Shown: positions 1 through 5,390 of the stretch, one piece after another
How positions within the stretch are numbered: the first letter of the stretch is position 1
Layout: each line of letters begins with the position of its first letter
From: Dehalococcoidia bacterium
GTDB taxonomy: Bacteria > Chloroflexota > Dehalococcoidia > Lucifugimonadales > SHYF01
Direction: 5' to 3'
Assembly (NCBI GenBank): GCA_009692985.1
Contig: SHYF01000100.1
Location: 1 to 6,410, forward strand
Length of the DNA stretch: 6,410 nucleotides
Made by a program: the position numbers and the translations under genes
The notes under the pieces: generated by a model
What the model saw: only the letters and a program-made list of their open reading frames with translations
What the model was told of the DNA's origin: nothing
Database searches by the model: none

Positions 1-22
1 GGAGTGGCCGGGCACGTTCTGT

Positions 23-72
23 CTGCTGGTGGTTGGTGAAGGATAGGCCAGGGCGCAGCCCCCCACTAGCAG
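23..72. repeat. Degenerate inverted repeat (hairpin)
   Basis: CTGCTGGTGG at 23-32 pairs with CCACTAGCAG at 63-72. This is ten base pairs including one G-T wobble, and two further G-C pairs follow after a two-base mismatch (35-36 with 59-60). The loop is about 22 bases. It sits immediately before the palindrome at 79-115, so the two may be parts of one intergenic repeat element. No coding frame is convincing in 1-140. Function unknown. Confidence 0.4.
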
Positions 73-78
73 GCTAGC

Positions 79-115
79 CCCGCTCTTGGTGAGCCTGTCG
101 AACCAGATGAGCGGG
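79..115. repeat. REP-like intergenic palindrome
   Basis: CCCGCTC (79-85) pairs with GAGCGGG (109-115), and inside it TGGT (87-90) pairs with ACCA (102-105), around an 11-base loop, GAGCCTGTCGA. The core GAGCCTGTCGAACC resembles, from memory, a palindromic intergenic repeat that recurs in many environmental bacterial genomes as variants of TTCGACAGGCTC. The pairing is seen directly; the assignment to that repeat family is recollection. It lies between the end of the acyl-CoA dehydrogenase gene and the window edge, as expected for a dispersed extragenic repeat. Confidence 0.5.
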
Positions 116-136
116 ACACATCAACGAGGGTTGACT

Positions 137-179
137 ATAAAAGTATCCCCCTCTCTTTTGCCGAGTGAGAGGGGGATAC
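137..179 (-). terminator. Rho-independent terminator of the acyl-CoA dehydrogenase gene
   Basis: A perfect 13-bp inverted repeat, GTATCCCCCTCTC (143-155) and GAGAGGGGGATAC (167-179), has an 11-base loop. Read on the minus strand, the hairpin is followed directly by TTTTATA, a short U-tract. It begins 30 bases past the stop codon of the leftward gene ending at 210. On the plus strand the hairpin is followed by CTAGAAG, so termination is expected only for leftward transcription. Confidence 0.85.
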
Positions 180-209
180 CTAGAAGCGAGGCCAATGAAT
201 TGGCTGGAC

Positions 210-1439
210 CTACGCATCGAAGCGTGTAGCCGTGGCGGGTGTGGGCGCGGGACGCTCCCTGGTCCTGCTGATGCCTATGCGGCGGGCCACCACAACCTTG
301 GTGATGTTGAGGCTTCCAGCGCCGTGTTGCCGGATGAACCGTGCGCGCTGCTCGAACTCCTGCATGCCGCCATATGGGGCCAGAGGATCGTGGCTGCCAA
401 TGAGAGCTTCCATTCCCATCACATCTCTGACCTTGCCCATGGTGCGCATCGTATACTCCCGGCCATACAGGGAGCTTGCAGCGCCCTCCCAGCTTATCTC
501 CATTCTGTTCGTGTACATCCAGTAGGTGCGGCTGCCGAAAAGGCTGTCCAGATGCGCTTCTATATATGCCTGAGCAGCGACCTGCTGGACAACAGGGTTT
601 CCGCCTGGGCTGGCCCCGTCGCGCATCTTCGCCTGCATGTAGCCCACCAGGTTGTCCACCACTTCGTCGGAGTAGCCGGCCGAGCCACGGCCTCCGTGCT
701 CCTGCTCCAGGGTGGTGTTGGCCACCTGCCAGCCATCGTGGTCGCCGCCAATCAGGTGGTCCCCGGGGACCCTAACGTCGGTCAGGAAGATCATGTGCTG
801 CTCGTGGCCGTGGACCAGATTCTGGGGCACCACCTCAACCCCAGGGGCCGAGCCTGGGATCATGAAGAATCCCAGATTCCTGTGGCGTGGCGCGTTGGGG
901 TCTGTTTGCATGGGGCCCCAGAGCCAGTCGGGAACGGGAGAGTTGTGGGCGCTTACAAATGCGTTGGACCCGTTCAGTATCCAGTCGTCGCCATCACGGA
1001 CAGCCTTGCTCTGGTAGCTGGCCAGATCGGCGCCGGACTTGGGTTCAGTGAACTTCTGCCAGAAGACCTGCTCCCCCTTCAGGAACGGGACAAGCCACCT
1101 CTGCTTCTGCTCCTCGGTAGCCCAAACGAAGAGAGAGGGGATGAGCAGGCCGTTGCTAAATGGGCTCTTGACGCTGTGCCGGCTAAACTCCTCTTGGATA
1201 ACTATGGCGTGTGACACGCTGAGTCCGCCGCCGCCGTACTCCTTGGGGTACGTTGGGTACATCCAGCCCTTGACGCCCATCTCCTTGTGTTTTTGACGCC
1301 AGAACTGGTACATCTCCGGGGTGAAGTCATCCGTCTCCACCGGATTCCTCATTTCATCTGGGATGTTAGCCTGCAGCCAGCTTCGGATCTCTTGCCTGAA
1401 CCTCTCCTGCTCGTCCGTGTAGTGGTATTGAAAGTCCAT
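210..1439 (-). CDS. Acyl-CoA dehydrogenase family protein
   Basis: This 409-residue protein has the length and layout of FAD-dependent acyl-CoA dehydrogenases, which oxidise an acyl-CoA to the enoyl-CoA and pass electrons to ETF. The N-terminal helical part contains GWMYPTYPKEYGGGGLS (58-74). The central flavin and substrate signature is FTEPKSGADLAS (130-141), followed by DGDDWILNG (149-157). The C-terminal helical domain runs from about 250. The family's usual late segment (GGTSEIQ or EGTSQIQ type) appears here as HGAGSLNITK (372-381), so the MCAD catalytic Glu position seems to be Ala374. A Pro/Ala/Thr tail ends the protein. I chose the ATG at 1439 because GGAGGAG (1452-1446) lies six bases upstream. 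An in-frame ATG at 1472 would be nearly leaderless for the promoter at 1483-1509 and has no Shine-Dalgarno. Substrate is unknown. Confidence 0.93.
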   Translation of the reverse strand: MDFQYHYTDEQERFRQEIRSWLQANIPDEMRNPVETDDFTPEMYQFWRQKHKEMGVKGWMYPTYPKEYGGGGLSVSHAIVIQEEFSRHSVKSPFSNGLLIPSLFVWATEEQKQRWLVPFLKGEQVFWQKFTEPKSGADLASYQSKAVRDGDDWILNGSNAFVSAHNSPVPDWLWGPMQTDPNAPRHRNLGFFMIPGSAPGVEVVPQNLVHGHEQHMIFLTDVRVPGDHLIGGDHDGWQVANTTLEQEHGGRGSAGYSDEVVDNLVGYMQAKMRDGASPGGNPVVQQVAAQAYIEAHLDSLFGSRTYWMYTNRMEISWEGAASSLYGREYTMRTMGKVRDVMGMEALIGSHDPLAPYGGMQEFEQRARFIRQHGAGSLNITKVVVARRIGISRTRERPAPTPATATRFDA

Positions 1440-1482
1440 GCAATGCTCCTCCAGTTGCGGTGTGTTTGCCAACTGGCAGGAT

Positions 1483-1509
1483 ATTATAGACTCATGGATG
1501 CGGTGTCAA
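1483..1509 (-). promoter_or_regulatory. Sigma-70-type promoter for the acyl-CoA dehydrogenase gene
   Basis: On the minus strand TTGACA (1509-1504) and TATAAT (1488-1483) are both perfect consensus hexamers. The spacer is 15 bp, shorter than the usual 16-18. A start near 1476 would give a leader of about 37 bases with the Shine-Dalgarno GGAGGAG, supporting translation from 1439. A TAATAT reading two bases further downstream would give a 17-bp spacer with a weaker -10. Confidence 0.7.
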
Positions 1510-1604
1510 CGCTGGGAACGGAACTGGGTTGACGATTTACGTAGCTATCTGAGTCATTGTGTGGCGGTTGCGGCATACGCAGCTCTGTGCCCACCGTTCA
1601 CATA

Positions 1605-1631
1605 TTGACATCAACTGGTGGATGTGATAAT
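1605..1631 (+). promoter_or_regulatory. Promoter for the hotdog gene pair
   Basis: TTGACA at 1605-1610 and GATAAT at 1626-1631 are 15 bp apart. The -10 is preceded by TGT, giving the extended form TGTGATAAT. Transcription would start near 1638, leaving a leader of about 170 bases before the ATG at 1811. The leader contains two palindromes and a start-stop element. The site diverges from the acyl-CoA dehydrogenase promoter, with about 95 bp between the two -35 boxes. Confidence 0.6.
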
Positions 1632-1650
1632 AGAGGGGCAGACTAGCTAT

Positions 1651-1679
1651 TTTGGCAAAGGCGTCTGCTTTTTGCCAAA
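1651..1679. promoter_or_regulatory. Operator-like or leader inverted repeat
   Basis: TTTGGCAAA (1651-1659) and TTTGCCAAA (1671-1679) are perfect 9-bp inverted arms whose centres are 20 bp apart, about two helical turns. It begins 20 bases downstream of the -10 box, a position suited to a repressor operator. As RNA it would form a stem extendable by G-U pairs. No T-tract follows, so a terminator is unlikely. The regulator is not identifiable here. Confidence 0.5.
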
Positions 1680-1683
1680 GCGG

Positions 1684-1696
1684 GATGTGCCACATC
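1684..1696. promoter_or_regulatory. Short palindrome, possible operator
   Basis: GATGTG (1684-1689) and CACATC (1691-1696) form a perfect palindrome around one central C. It lies five bases after the larger inverted repeat at 1651-1679, in the same leader. Short perfect palindromes occur by chance, so this is a weak call strengthened only by location. Confidence 0.3.
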
Positions 1697-1720
1697 AGCT
1701 TAGGTGTTTGCGAAGTCAGC

Positions 1721-1738
1721 AAGGAGGGCAGGATGTAA
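1721..1738 (+). other. Start-stop element with strong Shine-Dalgarno
   Basis: AAGGAGG (1721-1727) is followed after five bases by ATG (1733-1735) and at once by the stop TAA (1736-1738). This is an excellent ribosome-binding site for an open frame of a single codon. It lies in the long leader of the hotdog genes, 72 bases before the real start. It could be a remnant of a lost gene start, a ribosome-loading or stalling element, or coincidence. Confidence 0.35.
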
Positions 1739-1810
1739 CAAGCCAGGAGAAAATCATAGTGGCAGCCGACATTTATCTTGAACGGATATTAGGAATAGAA
1801 AGGGAGAAAA

Positions 1811-2257
1811 ATGGCAACCACAAAAGCAAAGGCAACCACAAAAGCAAAGATTAGAGTAGGGACTGAGATCGAACCTCTGAGGAAGCACATACTTTTGGAG
1901 AACCTTGACGGCAAGGGTGCTGGTACAAGCTTCCACAATAGTTCGAAGGTGGCGATGGAGATAATGGCCATGCCTCGTCCTATCGGGAACGGTTCCCGGA
2001 TGAGTGCCTACAACGCGGAGGCGGCGGCTCGGTTCTTGGGACGCGAGAATTTCAACCACACGGGCATAGTGGACTTGCACTATAACCATCCCTGGTTTTC
2101 AGGGGACACCATGACAATCACGGGACGGGTCAGCGATATAAGGCAGGAGGGGGATGGGCAACGGGTGACCCTGGACATGCGGATTGAGAACCCGGATGGG
2201 GTAAGGTGTGGCCTGGGTATTTGCAGCGCCGTAGTGCCGAACGACTGGGTGAAATAG
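1811..2257 (+). CDS. MaoC-like hotdog-fold protein (enoyl-CoA hydratase type)
   Basis: This 148-residue protein resembles the single-hotdog MaoC or R-hydratase group, which adds water to trans-2-enoyl-CoA. The motif PRPIGNG (55-61) matches the family's RPI-x-HG turn, with Asn60 where His is usual. HPWFSGDTMTITGRV (93-107) matches the later P-x-FPGDT strand. His42 fits the catalytic His of the D-x-N-P-x-H motif, but the Asp position reads Ala37, so activity alone is doubtful. The ATG at 1811 has AAAGGGAG at 1799-1806. The N-terminus contains an in-frame repeat (TTKAK-A-TTKAK) from a DNA duplication. The gene is followed 155 bases later by a second hotdog gene on the same strand, suggesting one transcript and a hetero-oligomeric enzyme. 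The molecular role is inferred from fold-level similarity only. Confidence 0.8.
   Translation: MATTKAKATTKAKIRVGTEIEPLRKHILLENLDGKGAGTSFHNSSKVAMEIMAMPRPIGNGSRMSAYNAEAAARFLGRENFNHTGIVDLHYNHPWFSGDTMTITGRVSDIRQEGDGQRVTLDMRIENPDGVRCGLGICSAVVPNDWVK
1813..1848 (+). repeat. Perfect 18-bp tandem duplication inside a coding region
   Basis: The 18-bp unit beginning GGCAACCACAAAAGC occurs at 1813-1830 and again, identically, at 1831-1848. The length is a multiple of three, so six residues are repeated and the frame is kept. Exact identity suggests a recent slippage or duplication event. The added residues are basic (two extra Lys) and precede the hotdog domain. Confidence 0.95.
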
Positions 2258-2412
2258 GCCTGACGCGAGAGCCAGAGCAGCCGGGTGATCGCCGCAAGCG
2301 CTAGCGGTTACCAGGTTTCAAGGCAGTGAGAAAGAGGTTTCTTTGTGCCTCGGCTGTGTAGTGGAGTGAGGCATTCGACCCCTAGAGAGAAATGGCAGAA
2401 GAAGGAGGAGTT

Positions 2413-2898
2413 ATGGTAAAAGCGAAGGATGACGCACCGGATATTCGGGCGAGAGATGACGCACAATTCAAGAAGACAGAGGCCTATTACGCCAGGTTCG
2501 TACCCGGCAAGGTAGTCCATACAGGCACCAAGGTGGTGACCCAGAAGTTGATCAAGGATGACCGCTTGGAGCTGGAAAATCCGGAGTGGGATTTTCCGAG
2601 GGGTGGCGCGGTTGAGCCCAAGAAGACCGATAACCAACCAACAGGTCCCAATATGCGACAGACGTGGCACTTCTACAGCCCTCCCCGCGTCGGCGAGAAG
2701 GTAACCGTTAAACACACTACCGTTGATAAGTTCATCAAATCGGGGATAAAGTGGATAGTGGAGGAGACGGCTACATTTGGTGATGACGGGCGACCCATCT
2801 GCAGTAATACGGGGACGTGGATGATGAACGGCCATAGGATGGGTGAAAGATGGGCAAAAGAGACCCAAGCGAAGAAGGAAGGCCCATATATTAAGTAG
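2413..2898 (+). CDS. MaoC N-terminal-type hotdog protein (FAS1-like dehydratase domain)
   Basis: This 161-residue protein resembles the N-terminal hotdog half of MaoC dehydratases. QTWHFYSPPRVGEKVTV (83-99) matches the family's 'W-x-F-x-P-x-R-x-G-D-x-L' strand pair. The segment up to FGDDGRPICSNTGTWM (122-137) matches the long hotdog helix-return strand, where an acyl-CoA dehydratase often has a QDG-type turn. The ATG at 2413 is preferred because AAGGAGG (2402-2408) lies four bases upstream. The alternative ATG at 2392 would add seven residues but has only GAGAGA before it. The ending is Lys-rich. It is probably co-transcribed with the hotdog gene at 1811-2257, and together they could form the two halves of one hydratase, as is known for split hotdog enzymes. 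The substrate is unknown. Confidence 0.78.
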   Translation: MVKAKDDAPDIRARDDAQFKKTEAYYARFVPGKVVHTGTKVVTQKLIKDDRLELENPEWDFPRGGAVEPKKTDNQPTGPNMRQTWHFYSPPRVGEKVTVKHTTVDKFIKSGIKWIVEETATFGDDGRPICSNTGTWMMNGHRMGERWAKETQAKKEGPYIK

Positions 2899-2930
2899 TG
2901 AGAAGAAAATAACAGTGGTGATCTGAAGCA

Positions 2931-2959
2931 CCTGGCGGGGGGAACAGCCCCCCACCAGG
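2931..2959. terminator. GC-rich hairpin after the hotdog genes
   Basis: CCTGGCGGGGGG (2931-2942) pairs with CCCCCCACCAGG (2948-2959). This is eleven of twelve base pairs with a single C-A mismatch and a five-base loop. It begins 32 bases past the stop codon at 2898 and probably marks the end of that transcript. No T-tract follows on the plus strand (CACGGGTTAATAAG), so it is not a canonical intrinsic terminator. It may instead protect a 3' end or be a dispersed palindrome. Confidence 0.45.
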
Positions 2960-3069
2960 CACGGGTTAATAAGCGGCCATACCGAGTGGGATGCGCCTAA
3001 TCGCTGAACCGAGCCGTGAGCGCTGCGGGTGGCGCCGTTAAGCGCGGTATCACCAAATAGGGAGAGCGC

Positions 3070-3091
3070 GGGCGTGTGGATACACACGCCC
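3070..3091. repeat. Perfect 9-bp hairpin at the edge of a gene remnant
   Basis: GGGCGTGTG (3070-3078) pairs perfectly with CACACGCCC (3083-3091) around a four-base GATA loop. No T-tract follows on either strand, so it is not an obvious terminator. It ends exactly where monooxygenase-like coding sequence becomes recognisable (3093). Confidence 0.6.
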
Positions 3092-3092
3092 A

Positions 3093-3272
3093 GTGACCCA
3101 TGTGTATGATCTGGTGAAGCGGATAAGGGCACTTTCCGATGCTGGAGCGGACATGTACGCGGTACACCTCCCTTCGTATCGGCACGGGGAGTTCACAGTC
3201 AACCAGGACATGATGACCAACCAACTGGAGCTGCTGGGCGAGCACGTAATACCCAAAGTCGCCCGTGGGTAG
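3093..3272 (+). pseudogene. C-terminal remnant of a luciferase-like (LLM class) flavin monooxygenase
   Basis: The frame from 3093 to the stop at 3270-3272 encodes 59 residues. They include KRIRALSDAGADMYAVHLP (9-27) and MMTNQLELLGEHVIPKV (40-56). I recognise these as the last part of bacterial luciferase-like, F420- or FMN-dependent monooxygenases: the late 'R-x-L-x-x-A-G-A-D' strand and helix and the closing 'F-G-E-x-V-I-P' helix. Complete members are over 300 residues. The frame is closed by a TAA at 3039-3041, and the short open stretch before 3093 does not look like this family. No Shine-Dalgarno precedes the GTG at 3093. I therefore read it as a truncated, inactive gene. SAR202-type Chloroflexota are known for many paralogues of this family, so loss of one copy fits. 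The family call is from memory of motifs and unaligned. Confidence 0.6.
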
Positions 3273-3318
3273 TGGTAGGCTGTACGAGTGAGTGTTCCAC
3301 GGATCAAAGGAGGCCAGC

Positions 3319-4509
3319 GTGAGTCTGCCGCTTTCTCACATAAAGGTAGTGGAAATAACCCAGGGGCTTGCAGCACCCATGACCGCCATGCACCTGGCTG
3401 ACCAGGGGGCCGAGGTCATCAAGATCGAGCCTCATGACGGCGACTCATCTCGTGGGGGGTCGCCTGGCCTCCAGGATGCCCATCCAAACTTGAGCCTGCG
3501 CATCCTCACCTACAACCGCAACAAGCGTGCCATGGTCGTGGACTTCACAAAGCCCCAGGGATTGGAGATCATTCACCATCTGGTGCGCAAGTCTGACGTT
3601 CTGGTTATCAACACTCGCGTTGGCCCACGCAAGCGCCATGGTCTCACTTATGAAGACCTGGCAGCCATCAATCCAAGGCTGGTGTACGCCTCCATCACCG
3701 CCTACGGTGATGAGGGACCCGATGCAGACCTTCCTGGCGTAGATATGAACATTCAACCCAGGTCTGGCGACCTGATGGCTCGGCGCTCACCTGGCGGCTC
3801 TCCCCCGGGCCAGACCTCTCTATGGCATTTCGACATGTCCACGGCAATGCTGGCCCTCGCCGCCATAATGATGGCTCTTTACGAAAGGGAGTTCACTGGC
3901 AAGGGGCAAAGGGTCGAGGCCAACCTGCTCCAGAGCGCCATGGCCCTTGAGACGCTCCAGCTCACAAGAGTCAACGGCCAAACCAAGGGCTATCCAGCCA
4001 AATCGGAAGGCTTGCCCAGCATCTACCTGTGCAAGGATGGACGCTACATCTATACAGGGGTCGGTGGCGCCAGGTTTGAAGAACTCTGCAAGATACTGGG
4101 GCTTGATGCCCTGGCGGAAGACCCACGGTTCAACAGCCCCGATAAGCGCCTGCAGAACGAGCGAGCGCTTCACGCACTCATGGCAAATCACCTCTCGACC
4201 AAGACCGCGGCCGAATGGGACGCAATACTTAAGCGCGGCCAACGGCCCGGGACCGTGTTACAGGAGATAGCAGACCTGTTTGATGACCCGCAAGTGTTAG
4301 CTAACAATATGATCATTGAGTTTGAGCAGCCCGGCGTGGGCTCGGTGAAAGCGCTAAATGTTCCCTTCAAGATGTCTGACCATCTCCACGACCAGCGGGT
4401 CCGGCTTCCAGTGCCTGGCCTGGGCCAGCACACCCAAGAGGTACTGCAAGAGCTCGGTTACAGCCTGGCGAAGATCGAGGCTCTCAAAAAGCAAAAGGTC
4501 GTCGCATAA
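3319..4509 (+). CDS. CaiB/BaiF (class III) CoA-transferase
   Basis: This 396-residue protein has the length and motifs of family III CoA-transferases, which move CoA between carboxylic acids through an aspartyl-CoA thioester. The N-terminus PLSHIKVVEITQGLAAPM (4-21) and LADQGAEVIKIEP (26-38) is the family's nucleotide-binding start. Asp172 in HFDMSTAM fits the catalytic Asp (169 in formyl-CoA transferase). EREFTGKGQRVEANLLQSA is the usual following segment, and GVGG (247-250) fits the glycine loop that closes over the active site. The GTG at 3319 is chosen because AAAGGAGG (3306-3313) lies five bases upstream. An in-frame GTG at 3292 would place that Shine-Dalgarno inside the gene. The gene follows a monooxygenase remnant and runs tail to tail into the PEP mutase family gene. 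The CoA donor and acceptor cannot be read from the sequence. Confidence 0.93.
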   Translation: MSLPLSHIKVVEITQGLAAPMTAMHLADQGAEVIKIEPHDGDSSRGGSPGLQDAHPNLSLRILTYNRNKRAMVVDFTKPQGLEIIHHLVRKSDVLVINTRVGPRKRHGLTYEDLAAINPRLVYASITAYGDEGPDADLPGVDMNIQPRSGDLMARRSPGGSPPGQTSLWHFDMSTAMLALAAIMMALYEREFTGKGQRVEANLLQSAMALETLQLTRVNGQTKGYPAKSEGLPSIYLCKDGRYIYTGVGGARFEELCKILGLDALAEDPRFNSPDKRLQNERALHALMANHLSTKTAAEWDAILKRGQRPGTVLQEIADLFDDPQVLANNMIIEFEQPGVGSVKALNVPFKMSDHLHDQRVRLPVPGLGQHTQEVLQELGYSLAKIEALKKQKVVA

Positions 4510-4514
4510 TCACA

Positions 4515-5390
4515 CTATTCGCGGACGTACTCCTGCTCCCACTCCTTGAACTCCTCAGTCCGATCCACGGCCCGCAGTAGCTCTGCTGACGCCTGGCGGT
4601 CCATCAGTTTCTCGGGCGCTCCTCCATCTTTGAGGTGCTTCAGGCTATCGTAGATTGCCTTGACCGCCATACCGTAGGTGGGCTGGCCCAAGAATCGAAT
4701 TTGCACCCTGTTGGCGGCCAGGAAGGCGGAGTCATTCACCAAGTCCAGGGGAAGGCCCAGCACACACAGAGGCAGGTTTGTGGCTTGGTGCGCGGCCTCA
4801 ATGTCGGCTCGGCCCCGGCGCACGCCCGGCAGCATGATAGCCTCCGCTCCGGTGTGGGAGTAGGCTCTAATGCGGTCAAGCGCCTCGTCCAGGGGCAGCT
4901 CTGTCAGGGCGCTGGTCCGGGCCACAATCACGGTGGTGGGGTCCCGCCGGGCTGCTGCGGCCGCCCTAAGTTTGCCCACCTGCTCCTCCTTGGAGATCAT
5001 GAGAGAGTGTCGGGACGTTGAACCGCCGAAGCGTCTGGGCACCAGGTTATCCTCGATCTCTATGGCCGACACGCCTGCGGCTTCCAGCTCTCGCACAGTG
5101 CGCATTATGTTCAGGGCGTTGCCGCCTCCCTCGTCGGCGTCTGCTATGAGGCATACATTGGCCACGCGGCTAATGCGCCAGCATAGGTCCACCAAGTCGG
5201 ACATGTTGGACATGGGCACACTGTCTGGAACGGCCAGGTTTGCGAACTTGCCCACTGACCCGGACAGCTTGCACACCTCCCACCCTAGCATGTCGGCGAT
5301 GCGGGCCGAAAGAGGGTCGAAGATGGGGGCAGCCGGGGTGCAGGTGGCCCTGGCAAGGATGCTCCTGAAATGCTCACGGGCTTTAGACAT
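4515..5390 (-). CDS. Isocitrate lyase/PEP mutase family protein (possible oxaloacetate decarboxylase)
   Basis: This 291-residue protein belongs to the PEP mutase/isocitrate lyase superfamily: TIM-barrel, Mg-dependent enzymes that make or break C-C or C-P bonds of small 2-oxo acids. Visible landmarks are FDPLSARIA (24-32), the SGSV turn (43-46), the metal-binding ADADEGGGNALN (83-94), IEIED (110-114) and the Arg158 strand IVART. It lacks the KKCGH-type Cys loop of lyases (PRRFGG at 118-123). Its closest remembered relative is the Pseudomonas aeruginosa oxaloacetate decarboxylase PA4872, which shares ADAD-x-G-x-GNALN and the whole layout. However, Gln236 replaces its active-site His and Leu213 its Tyr, so the activity may differ. 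The start is clear: AGGAGGTGA lies four bases before the ATG. The stop is 5 bp from the CoA-transferase stop, so the two transcripts must overlap. Confidence 0.9.
   Translation of the reverse strand: MSKAREHFRSILARATCTPAAPIFDPLSARIADMLGWEVCKLSGSVGKFANLAVPDSVPMSNMSDLVDLCWRISRVANVCLIADADEGGGNALNIMRTVRELEAAGVSAIEIEDNLVPRRFGGSTSRHSLMISKEEQVGKLRAAAAARRDPTTVIVARTSALTELPLDEALDRIRAYSHTGAEAIMLPGVRRGRADIEAAHQATNLPLCVLGLPLDLVNDSAFLAANRVQIRFLGQPTYGMAVKAIYDSLKHLKDGGAPEKLMDRQASAELLRAVDRTEEFKEWEQEYVRE

Noticed and set aside
165..1214. Long plus-strand open frame of 349 codons
   Set aside because: It is antisense to the acyl-CoA dehydrogenase, shows no family motifs, has no Shine-Dalgarno, and overlaps the leftward terminator.
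1618..1854. GTG-initiated frame of 78 codons in the hotdog leader
   Set aside because: It starts at the -10 region of the promoter, has no Shine-Dalgarno, and overlaps the true hotdog start; the repeated residues at its end come from the 18-bp duplication in another frame.
3105..3110. TATGAT as a -10 box for the CoA-transferase gene
   Set aside because: No acceptable -35 is present at the right distance and it lies inside the monooxygenase remnant's coding sequence, where it encodes family-like residues.
2308..3132. Minus-strand open frame of 274 codons
   Set aside because: It lies opposite the second hotdog gene and the intergenic region; its translation looks like random composition and it has no ribosome-binding site.
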